Under the pieces are notes generated by a model that ran no database searches, was not told the DNA's origin, and saw only the letters and a list, made by a program, of their open reading frames with translations. Shown here in pieces: positions 18,448 through 26,942 of a stretch of DNA of 64,000 nt. The first letter of the stretch is position 1. The number at the start of each line of letters is the position of its first letter. Source of the DNA: Porticoccaceae bacterium (lineage in GTDB: Bacteria > Pseudomonadota > Gammaproteobacteria > Pseudomonadales > Porticoccaceae); contig JAQXBF010000039.1 of assembly GCA_029252555.1 (NCBI GenBank), positions 1 to 64,000 on the forward strand, in the 5' to 3' direction. The translations under genes were made by a program, and so were the position numbers.

Positions 18448-20046
18448 ATGACTAAAAAAATACATCGAGTTGTTATCGTGGGCGGCGGCAGCGCTGGCTG
18501 GTTGTCTGCAGGGATTATCGCTGCAGAGCACTGTGTCGGCTCCACTTTTACCGCCAGTGGTGAAGGCAATAGCAATGGCTTTCAGTTGGTATTGGTGGAG
18601 TCTCCGGATATTAGTACCATTGGCGTTGGTGAAGGCACCTGGCCATCAATGCGCAATACCTTGAAAAAGATTGGTATCTCCGAGACCGAATTTTTCCGTG
18701 AGTGCAGTGCCAGCTTTAAGCAGGGCACATTGTTTAGTGATTGGTTAGGGGGTGAAACCGGGGCTGCTAATGACTCCTATATTCACCCATTTACTATCCC
18801 GCAAAGCTATGCAGATACCAACTTGGCGCCCCATTGGCAGCTTATTCGAGATCAGGTTAAATTTGCCGATGCGGTTTGCCCACAGAGTTCTCTGGCTCAA
18901 GGTCACCAGGCGCCAAAAAAAATCTCCACCCCTGAATATGCGTTCCAGCTCAATTACGGCTACCACCTAGATGCGGGTAAATTTGCCGAGCTATTGCGTG
19001 CCCACTGCGTGGACAATCTAGGCGTTGTACATATAAAGGCCAATGTGCAGTCGATAAACTCGGCAGATAATGGTGATATCGCCTCAATTATGACCGACAG
19101 TGCCGGTGTGATTGGGGGAGATTTATTTATCGATTGCAGTGGCTCCAAAGCAATGCTCTTGGGTGAGCATTTCCAAGTGCCATTAGTAAGCAAAAAGCAG
19201 TATCTATTTAACAATACCGCCCTGGCCGCTCAGATTCCCTACGGAGCCCCCGAAGACCCCATTCAATCCTTTACCCTTTCGACCGCTCAGAGTGCGGGCT
19301 GGATATGGGATATTGGTTTACCCACGCGCCGTGGCATAGGGCATGTCTATTCCGACGCCCATAATACTGAAGACCATGCTCGGGCAGAATTATTGGCCTA
19401 TATTGAAGCCTCCGCAGGCAAAGAGGCCGCCGAGCAGGCCATGGTCAGGAAAATCCAGTTTGATCCGGGGCACCGAGCAGAGTTCTGGCACAAAAACTGT
19501 GTGGCCATTGGCATGTCTGCGGGCTTTATTGAGCCTCTGGAAGCCTCTGCACTGGTGTTGGTAGAGCTTTCCGCTGCCATGATAGCCGAGCAGCTGCCAG
19601 CAAACCGTGAAACCATGGGTCTGGTGGCCAAGCGTTTTAACGATAAGTTTATATATCGCTGGGATCGCATTATCGATTTCCTCAAGCTCCATTATATTCT
19701 CAGTGAGCGAGATGGGCAGTATTGGCAAGATCATCGCGATCAGGCCAGTATTCCTCAGCATCTTGCAGAGCAAATCAAACTCTGGCGTCACCAGAGCCCT
19801 TGGCACCGAGATACCAACCATGTGGATGAGCTTTTCCCCTCGGCGAGTTTCCAATATGTGCTCTATGGCATGGGTTTCCAAACTGAGCGCAGCACCACCC
19901 AGCGTCGCTCCGAACAGGACGCCTATAAAATGGCGGGTAGCCTGTTTCAAGAGAACGCCAAAAGAACACAGCAGTTACAGGCCTCCTTGCCAACTAACCG
20001 GGAACTGATTAATAAAATACACACCTACGGGCTGCAGAAAATTTAA
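18448..20046 (+). CDS. Flavin-dependent tryptophan halogenase family protein, divergent motif variant
   Basis: VVIVGGGSAGWLSAG, GVGEGTWPSM, SASFKQGTLFSDW, GWIWDIGLPTRRGIGHVYS, FIEPLEASALVLVE. Confidence 0.88.
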   Translation: MTKKIHRVVIVGGGSAGWLSAGIIAAEHCVGSTFTASGEGNSNGFQLVLVESPDISTIGVGEGTWPSMRNTLKKIGISETEFFRECSASFKQGTLFSDWLGGETGAANDSYIHPFTIPQSYADTNLAPHWQLIRDQVKFADAVCPQSSLAQGHQAPKKISTPEYAFQLNYGYHLDAGKFAELLRAHCVDNLGVVHIKANVQSINSADNGDIASIMTDSAGVIGGDLFIDCSGSKAMLLGEHFQVPLVSKKQYLFNNTALAAQIPYGAPEDPIQSFTLSTAQSAGWIWDIGLPTRRGIGHVYSDAHNTEDHARAELLAYIEASAGKEAAEQAMVRKIQFDPGHRAEFWHKNCVAIGMSAGFIEPLEASALVLVELSAAMIAEQLPANRETMGLVAKRFNDKFIYRWDRIIDFLKLHYILSERDGQYWQDHRDQASIPQHLAEQIKLWRHQSPWHRDTNHVDELFPSASFQYVLYGMGFQTERSTTQRRSEQDAYKMAGSLFQENAKRTQQLQASLPTNRELINKIHTYGLQKI

Positions 20047-20085
20047 CTGCCCCTAACGTAAATAAAAGGCATAACTGGAGAAAGC

Positions 20086-20811
20086 ATGAGCAACTACGTA
20101 ATACTGACCAAGGGCGCCCACAAGGATACCAAGGTAATTATTGATCGCGGTGCAGCCTATGGCGATAAAGTTAAAACCGCTCTGACCTTCCCTTTGGAAT
20201 TTCGCAATATCCAGTCTTGCTACCCAATCTTTTTTGTCAAAGATAGCGAGACAGGGCAGTTTTACCCCTCTGCTATTTTTGGTTTTGAGCAAAATGAAAA
20301 TTTATTTCTTAGTGAACAGGGCTGGGATGCGACCTATATTCCCATGATGATCCGTCGCCACCCATTTTTGATTGGTTTCCAGCCGGGCCCGAATGGCGAG
20401 AAGCCTGAAGACAACCCAGTGGTATCCATTGATATGGACAACCCCCGTGTCAACGATCAAAAAGGCGAAGCGCTATTTACGGAAGAGGGCGCTCAGACCC
20501 CATATTTGGAAGGAGCCATCGCAGGCCTGGAAGCGATTCACGCCGGCCATGAGCACAACAAGGTATTTCTGGAAGCCCTGTTAGCCAATGATCTGCTAGA
20601 GCCTTTTACCTTGGACATTACGTTGAATGATGGCTCCAATAACCAGCTGTTGGGTTATTACACTATTAACGAAGAAAAGCTGCGAGATCTGGATGGTGAT
20701 ACTTTAAGCCGGCTAAATAAAGAAGGGTACCTGCAGGCGATTTATATGCAGATGGCCTCCTTCGCTAGAATAAGAACCTTGATCGACAAGAAAAATGCGC
20801 AGCTACCCTAG
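20086..20811 (+). CDS. SapC family protein
   Basis: YPIFFVKDSETGQFYPSAIFGFEQNENLFL…YIPMMIRRHPFLIGF is characteristic of SapC-family proteins. Confidence 0.85.
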   Translation: MSNYVILTKGAHKDTKVIIDRGAAYGDKVKTALTFPLEFRNIQSCYPIFFVKDSETGQFYPSAIFGFEQNENLFLSEQGWDATYIPMMIRRHPFLIGFQPGPNGEKPEDNPVVSIDMDNPRVNDQKGEALFTEEGAQTPYLEGAIAGLEAIHAGHEHNKVFLEALLANDLLEPFTLDITLNDGSNNQLLGYYTINEEKLRDLDGDTLSRLNKEGYLQAIYMQMASFARIRTLIDKKNAQLP

Positions 20812-20823
20812 GGTTAATTTACC

Positions 20824-21837
20824 TTGCTAGGTATTAACCAGCAGGTACAGGAGAGAACGGGTTGTCAGCCGGATTCCATTCCCGCTGAAGTGGTTAACTC
20901 ATCTGTACCATTGGTCTTAAGAGGGCTAGTTGCAGACTGGCCCCTGGTTCAAGAGGCGCAAAAATCAGCGCAAAACAGTATTAGTTATTTAGAGAAGTTT
21001 GATTCTGGCGCGCCACTAACGGCCTTTTTAGGCCCGGCTGAAAACAATGGCCGAGTGTTTTACAACGAGGATTACAGCGGCTTTAATTACGCAACTCATC
21101 GAGTGAATCTGAGTCAGGTATTTGAGCGGCTAACCGAGTACCAGAACAAGCCTGAAGCGCCAATGCTGTATGTGGGCTCCACTATGATCGACCAGTGGTT
21201 GCCGGGTTTTCGTGAGCACAATGATTTGGCACTTAGTGAGCACAACCCAGTGGTGAGTATCTGGTTGGGCAATCGCAGCCGGATTGCTGCTCACTATGAT
21301 TTCCCCACCAATATTGCTTGCTGTGGGGCCGGGCGTCGGAGGGTGACATTATTTCCCCCCGAGCAGCTAGAGAATTTATATGTGGGCCCTCTGGATTTTA
21401 CCCCAGCGGGGCAGCCGATTAGCTTAGTGGATTTTGCTCAACCAGATTACGAGCGCTTCCCCAACTTCCGTGAGGCCCTAAAAGTCGCAATGGTGGTTGA
21501 GCTTGAGCCTGGAGATGCCCTGCTAATCCCAAGCATGTGGTGGCACCATATAGAGGCACTTGAAAGCTTTAATCTGTTGGTGAACTACTGGTGGCGCAAT
21601 AGTCCAGCTTATATGGGACCACCGCTGAATGTATTACAGCACGCGATAATGGGGCTGAGAGACCTGCCCCCAGAGCAGCGAGCCGTGTGGCAGCAGCTGT
21701 TTGATCATTATGTGTTTAACCCTGAGCAGGAGGCGTTTGCGCATATTCCCGAGCAGGTGAGAGGTGTCCTCAACAGTATGGACGAAGCCTCTGCGAAGCA
21801 GATTCGTACAATGTTACTGAATAAATTTAAGCAATAA
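20824..21837 (+). CDS. Cupin-like (JmjC-type) 2-oxoglutarate oxygenase family protein
   Basis: TTG start; IAAHYDFPTNIACCGAGRRRVTLFPPEQLENLYVGP…PGDALLIPSMWWHHIEAL gives an HxD…H metal triad. Confidence 0.85.
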   Translation: MLGINQQVQERTGCQPDSIPAEVVNSSVPLVLRGLVADWPLVQEAQKSAQNSISYLEKFDSGAPLTAFLGPAENNGRVFYNEDYSGFNYATHRVNLSQVFERLTEYQNKPEAPMLYVGSTMIDQWLPGFREHNDLALSEHNPVVSIWLGNRSRIAAHYDFPTNIACCGAGRRRVTLFPPEQLENLYVGPLDFTPAGQPISLVDFAQPDYERFPNFREALKVAMVVELEPGDALLIPSMWWHHIEALESFNLLVNYWWRNSPAYMGPPLNVLQHAIMGLRDLPPEQRAVWQQLFDHYVFNPEQEAFAHIPEQVRGVLNSMDEASAKQIRTMLLNKFKQ

Positions 21838-21858
21838 AAAGCCTTTGGAGAGAATACC

Positions 21859-23349
21859 GTGGCAACGCAAAAAGTAAAAAAGGTAGTGATAGTGGGTGGT
21901 GGAACAGCTGGTTGGATGGCCGCTGCCGCTGTGTCTAAATTAATTGGTAAAAACCTTGATATCTCCTTGGTTGAGTCCGACGAAATTGGCACCGTGGGTG
22001 TGGGCGAAGCAACCATCCCTACTATGATTACCCTCCACCAATTGCTTGGCATTAATGAGCGGGAATTTATGGCCGCAGTGCAAGGCACTTTTAAGTTGGG
22101 TATTGAGTTTGCCAACTGGAAAAATGTTGGTGAGTCTTATCTTCACTCCTTTGGTTTTACTGGCGAAGATTGCTGGGCTGCCGGCTTCCAACACTTTTGG
22201 CTGAAAGGTAAAGAGCGTGGCATCAGCGGAGAATTTGGCGACTACTGCGCCGAACTGCAGGCCGCCAAAGCAAATAAATTTGCCGTGCTTCAGCGCAATG
22301 GTTTGAACTACGCCTACCATATGGATGCCAGTCTCTACGCCAAATACCTGCGAAAACTCGCTGAGAACTTTGGGGCAAACCGAATAGAAGGCAAAATTGT
22401 CGAGGTGGGCACAGACCATCAGTCTGGGGATATTACCCATGTGACTCTAGCCTCGGGACAAAAGGTTGAAGGAGATTTGTTTATCGATTGCAGTGGCTTT
22501 GCAGGCCTACTTATCGACAAGACCTTACATACAGGCTATGACGATTGGTCACACTTTTTGCCCTGTGATAGCGCAGTGGCCGTGCAGACTAAATCCATTA
22601 GTGACCCTATTCCTTACACTAGGGCCACTGCAAGAGAAGCGGGCTGGCAATGGCGTATTCCACTGCAATCGAGAGTGGGAAATGGCATGGTTTTTTGCAG
22701 CAAGTATTTGTCAGACGATGAAGCCATTAAAACCTTACTGAGCAATGTAGAAGGTGAAACACTTACCGAGCCCAGAGTTATTAAATTCCGCACTGGCCAG
22801 CGCCGCCAGCACTGGAATAAAAACTGTATTGCTCTAGGCTTGGCCAGTGGATTTGTTGAGCCCTTGGAATCTACCAGTATTCATATGGTGCAGCGAGGTA
22901 TTATTCGACTGCTTCAGATGTTCCCATTAGATGGTATTCGCAAGCCGGATGTCGAAGAATTCAATACCCAGATGCGCGAAGAGTTTTTGTTTATCCGTGA
23001 CTTTATTGTGTTGCACTATCATGTCACCGAGCGCGAAGACACCAAGTTTTGGCGACACTGCAAAACCATGTCTATCCCAGAATCACTGCAACACCGCATT
23101 GATCTGTTCAAGCAGACCGGCAAAATATTCCAAAAAGCCGGTGACGTGTTTGCTGAGAATTCCTGGACACAGGTAATGTTGGGGCAGGGCTTAATGCCCG
23201 AGCAGTATCACTCAATTGTTAATATGATGTCCGATGAAGAGCTGCAAGGTTTCTTGGAAAATATCAAACACAATGTGGACAGGCTGGTGGAACAGCTGCC
23301 GAGCCACCAGCAGTTTATTTCAAATTACTGCCAAGCAGAGGCGATGTAG
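21859..23349 (+). CDS. Flavin-dependent tryptophan halogenase family protein, canonical motifs
   Basis: GTG start; VVIVGGGTAGWMAAA, GVGEATIPTM, GTFKLGIEFANW, GWQWRIPLQSRVGNGMVF (WxWxIP), FVEPLESTSIHMVQ. Confidence 0.92.
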   Translation: MATQKVKKVVIVGGGTAGWMAAAAVSKLIGKNLDISLVESDEIGTVGVGEATIPTMITLHQLLGINEREFMAAVQGTFKLGIEFANWKNVGESYLHSFGFTGEDCWAAGFQHFWLKGKERGISGEFGDYCAELQAAKANKFAVLQRNGLNYAYHMDASLYAKYLRKLAENFGANRIEGKIVEVGTDHQSGDITHVTLASGQKVEGDLFIDCSGFAGLLIDKTLHTGYDDWSHFLPCDSAVAVQTKSISDPIPYTRATAREAGWQWRIPLQSRVGNGMVFCSKYLSDDEAIKTLLSNVEGETLTEPRVIKFRTGQRRQHWNKNCIALGLASGFVEPLESTSIHMVQRGIIRLLQMFPLDGIRKPDVEEFNTQMREEFLFIRDFIVLHYHVTEREDTKFWRHCKTMSIPESLQHRIDLFKQTGKIFQKAGDVFAENSWTQVMLGQGLMPEQYHSIVNMMSDEELQGFLENIKHNVDRLVEQLPSHQQFISNYCQAEAM

Positions 23350-23462
23350 CCTCTGCCGTTATCCGTTGCATGCTAAGCGTAGCGAAATTTTGTTAATATA
23401 ACTGCACATAAAAACAGTAATCTTGTAGCCTCCCATGTTCACTTATTAATGGATTAATGATG

Positions 23463-23840
23463 ATGATTGGATATACAACCTTAGGCACCAACGATTTAGT
23501 ATAAAGCGGTAAATTCTATGATGCTCTTTTTGCAGAGATTGGCGCGACGAGAACAATGGATTTTGAGAAGTTTATAGTTTGGTCTGTCGGGCCAGGCACT
23601 GCTGAGTTTACTATGATCAAACCATTTGATGGCCAACCTGCAATCTCAGGTAATGGCGCTATGATTGGGCTTGGTTGCGATAGTCCAGCACAGGTGGACT
23701 CATTGCATAGTAAAGCTATGGAACTGAGTGTGGTAGATGAGGGTGCTCCGGGGCCTAGAAGTAGTGGGTTTTATGCTGGGTATTTTCGTGACCTTGATGG
23801 CAATAAACTTAATTGTTTTTGTTTACAAGCTGATGTTTAG
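23463..23840 (+). pseudogene. VOC/glyoxalase family protein interrupted by an in-frame TAA
   Basis: Manual translation from the ATG at 23463: MIGYTTLGTNDLV*SGKFYDALFAEIGATRTMDFEKFIVWSVGPGTAEFTMIKPFDG…GFYAGYFRDLDGNKLNCFC. TAA at 23502-23504; the rest is a coherent VOC domain in the same frame. Confidence 0.8.
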
Positions 23841-23938
23841 GAAACCGCTTTTTGGCTGTGTTAAGGGCTGGGAGTTTTTTTCGGGTTCCATGGCATGGTT
23901 AGGATGACCTTGGACTGGTTAAGCTGATATCGACATAG

Positions 23939-24937
23939 TTACGTCAACTGCTCCAGTAAAAACTGTTTCACCTGAGCCTGCTGTTCCGGGCTCAGGCTAG
24001 TCACCAAGTCCTTAAGCTCAGCAGGCATGTCCTGCCCGGGCTCACCATTAGTTTTAAACACATAGTAATCAAAGAAATGCCGCCAGGCTTCGCGCTTCTC
24101 TGGGCTTAAATTAGCAATGCTCATCATGCTGTGCATCAGGCTATCATTCGGAGATATACCGGTATCGGTCATACCACCCCACCAATAGTTAATCAGCACG
24201 TTCACCACATGCAGTGATTCAACCCCATGCCACCAAAGCGCGGGAATATAGATACCATCCCCAGGCTCAAGGGTAGCTTCCTGAGCAGTTTTTTCAGCGT
24301 CCGTAAAATTGGGATACTGGCCTAAATCCGGTTGGTTGGTATCAACCATACTTACCGGCACACCGCCTGGTGTGACCAGCATGGGCCCTGGATATAAATT
24401 ATTGATTTGCTCTGGCGGGAACAGGGTGAATTTTCGTTGTCCCGCCACCACGCAGGCAAGGTTGTCGTGGATATCATAATGGGGTGCCACGGTGGCACGA
24501 TTGCCCAGCCACATGGTGGGGCCGACGGATTTATCCAGCAATGGCTGTTGGTTTTGTTGCTCAAAACCTGGCATAACCAAATCGACTGGTATGGCTTGCA
24601 GAGCTATAACATGAGGGTTTGGATCCTGCTGTATGGCAAGCAGTCGATCGAGGCCAATACCCATTGTGACCTGAGCCTTTTGAAAATTTAATGCGGTCAG
24701 TCCCGGCTGATAGAAGAAGCGGCCTTTAATACTGGGGTCGCCTACCAGTGCCGACACTACCTTTTCGCTATCATGTTTTTTCAGGTAGTCGACTATGGCT
24801 TCGGGGGACTGAGCGCCTGCTTTTACCGCGGGCCAATGGCCTACGATTGATTTGATATGGGCAGGTTGGTTTAGGGGGATTATCTCCCCGTGGAACTGAT
24901 CATAATTGACCTTTTCCCAGACTCGAATTACCTGCAC
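23939..24937 (-). CDS. Cupin-like (JmjC-type) 2-oxoglutarate oxygenase family protein, paralogue of 20824-21837
   Basis: VAPHYDIHDNLACVVAGQRKFTLFPPEQINNLYPGP…PGDGIYIPALWWHGVESL; same architecture as the + strand copy. Confidence 0.88.
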   Translation of the reverse strand: MQVIRVWEKVNYDQFHGEIIPLNQPAHIKSIVGHWPAVKAGAQSPEAIVDYLKKHDSEKVVSALVGDPSIKGRFFYQPGLTALNFQKAQVTMGIGLDRLLAIQQDPNPHVIALQAIPVDLVMPGFEQQNQQPLLDKSVGPTMWLGNRATVAPHYDIHDNLACVVAGQRKFTLFPPEQINNLYPGPMLVTPGGVPVSMVDTNQPDLGQYPNFTDAEKTAQEATLEPGDGIYIPALWWHGVESLHVVNVLINYWWGGMTDTGISPNDSLMHSMMSIANLSPEKREAWRHFFDYYVFKTNGEPGQDMPAELKDLVTSLSPEQQAQVKQFLLEQLT

Positions 24938-25028
24938 CAGCCTCTCCTATAAAATTATGATGTGTTGGCAATAATTATCGCAGAAAGAGCCCATGAAAAA
25001 TATGACTAGGATAGACGCCATGACATTA

Positions 25029-25396
25029 CTAGGTCTCAATACCTAATAGGATAAAAGGAACAGCGGGACTAGCTCTGCCTTGTCTTAGTATATGAGTTAG
25101 CGTTCGTTCATAGTAGCCCGGTCCGGATGACATTTGAGAGTTCAGTAGCTTTGTCGGCACAATTTCTATACCGAGATCGATATCTTTCCGTAAGTAAAAA
25201 CCTAAGTGTGTTACAAATAAATCAAACTCAATAAAAGCATATTTGCCAAATTGTATTTCTACTGCAGCCCCATTTTTAACATAATCTGTCTGGTGAAATG
25301 AGGATATAGGCGTTTCTCCAGCTTTCAATATCCTTTTTTCTGCTCAGAGGCATCTAGGTTTGCAATGTCTCTTGTAAGAGGTTCATTGGCCGTCAC
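25029..25396 (-). pseudogene. Truncated, frameshifted BglII-like type II restriction endonuclease
   Basis: FHQTDYVKNGAAVEIQFGKYAFIEFDLF…MSSGPGYYERTLTHILRQGRASPAVPFILLGIET resembles the BglII catalytic core (VEVQFSNYPF … VPIRLVGL). The upstream segment VTANEPLTRDIANLDASEQKK is in another frame and rejoins if the A6 run is A7. Confidence 0.7.
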
Positions 25397-25863
25397 AAAA
25401 TAATTGTATCTTTTACTCTAGGCACATTCTCCATGGCCCAGTGCTTAGGTTTTAGGTATTGAATAATTGATAAAAATTTATGTATATCAACCAGTCCGTC
25501 TTCAATATTCCCTTTGCCACCTCGATTGGCGTACGAGAACTGGATGCAAGGAGGGCTTCCGACCACAATATCTACCGACCCAGGCGCAGGTAAATCCGCT
25601 AAGTTTATTTCCCGGATATTCGTTTCACGGTTCTTTGTGCCGAAGTTAATGTTATGGGTTAGATTAGATTCAGGATTCCATTCAAATGAAGATAAGTGGT
25701 GGAGACCTGCCAGTTTCATGCCTAGTATCCAACCACCTATTCCTGAGTATAAGTCTATACAGTTCATAAAAAATGGCTTGTGCTCTATGATTTTTCTAGA
25801 GATAAATTGTATGAGAAATTGTTTGTTTTTGATACTAAAACAGTTTGGCAAAAGGTTATCCAT
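25393..25863 (-). pseudogene. DNA (cytosine-5-) methyltransferase, C-terminally truncated
   Basis: CIDLYSGIGGW (motif I), VGSPPCIQFS (motif IV region), WAMENVP (motif VI). Stops right after, without target recognition domain or motifs IX-X. Good SD (AGGAGAGG) before ATG at 25863. Confidence 0.8.
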
Positions 25864-25976
25864 AACCTCTCCTTGTCAGACGATTTGGCAAAGAGGACGT
25901 ATCTATTTTAATAATGGTTAGGCGAGCTGGTACCTCGGAACTGTCACAATTAGCAATATCTAACACCAAAATTGAT

Positions 25977-26942
25977 CTACAGTCTAAAATGCACTTCCGT
26001 GGCCACCAGTACCTCAAAGCACTGGTCACAGCGCACCTCCGCTTGCAGTGGGTTGCCGCAGGGGCTGTGGGTTAGCACCATTGGGTCACCGGAGTCTGTG
26101 CCACAGTATTTATTGCCCCAGCTTAACAGGGTGACAAAGTAGGGGAACAGGTCTCGGCCCTTATCGGTGAGGTGATATTCGTAGCGCAATGGGCTGTGCT
26201 GATAGGGCTGTTGGGAGAACACCCCTTCGTTCACTAAACGCTTTAGCCGGTCTGCAAGAATATTGGTGGCGACGGGGAGCTCTTGATGAAATTCATCAAA
26301 GCGCTTTAACCCATGAAAGGCCAGTGCCACCAGATTGGCGGTCCAGCGGTCGCCCAAAAGGTTGATTAGATTATTGTAGAGGGTCTTGCTATTGCTTTGG
26401 GCGGCTGTGGATGAGCGACGGCGGGTTTTGGTGACGCGCTGATCTGTGCCAGCGCCCGGCCCTGGCTTAAAGGCAATATCCCCTGACTGAACATCTTGGT
26501 CGCAACTGCTGCATTGCATCACTGGCCAAAAGGCCTTGCCACAGCCGTCATGGATGAGTTCCACTTTATCCAAGGCTGGGCTACTAAAATGCGTGCGCTC
26601 CCAAACCATGGCCATCAAGCCATTTTGGTAGAGTTCGATAGATTTTTTGGTCAGATGATAAACAGGGTGGCGTGCGGAGGTATCTCTGCGCAGGCAGTCG
26701 ATAGTCTGCAACCAGTTTAGGCGGTCGGTCAGCACCCCTTTGGAGGCGCCAGTGCCCATCAGCATGCCAGTAAAGGTATTCACGCCCCAGAACACTTCTT
26801 GCAGAATCAGCAGGCACCATCTATCGCCTATTTGATCTAGCGCTCGATTGATTGAGCTAGCTTTGGTGCCAAAGCTACTAGTCTCGGCTTTCAATGACGC
26901 TCTTCCAAAAAGCCATTCTCTTCCAATAACTCTTACTTCCAA
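25977..26942 (-). CDS. Transcriptional regulator with two tandem HxlR-type winged-helix domains
   Basis: Domain 1: ALDQIGDRWCLLILQEVFWGVNTFTGM…TDRLNWLQ. Domain 2: LINLLGDRWTANLVALAFHGLKRFDEFHQELPVATNILADRLKRLV. Confidence 0.85.
   Translation of the reverse strand: MEVRVIGREWLFGRASLKAETSSFGTKASSINRALDQIGDRWCLLILQEVFWGVNTFTGMLMGTGASKGVLTDRLNWLQTIDCLRRDTSARHPVYHLTKKSIELYQNGLMAMVWERTHFSSPALDKVELIHDGCGKAFWPVMQCSSCDQDVQSGDIAFKPGPGAGTDQRVTKTRRRSSTAAQSNSKTLYNNLINLLGDRWTANLVALAFHGLKRFDEFHQELPVATNILADRLKRLVNEGVFSQQPYQHSPLRYEYHLTDKGRDLFPYFVTLLSWGNKYCGTDSGDPMVLTHSPCGNPLQAEVRCDQCFEVLVATEVHFRL

Noticed and set aside
19390-19950. 186-aa minus-strand ORF inside the first halogenase
   Set aside because: Antisense to a clearly coding halogenase; no recognisable domain.
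25029-25863. Intact, active defence island around the methyltransferase
   Set aside because: Both methyltransferase and nuclease are truncated and no other defence genes are adjacent; only a remnant is supported.
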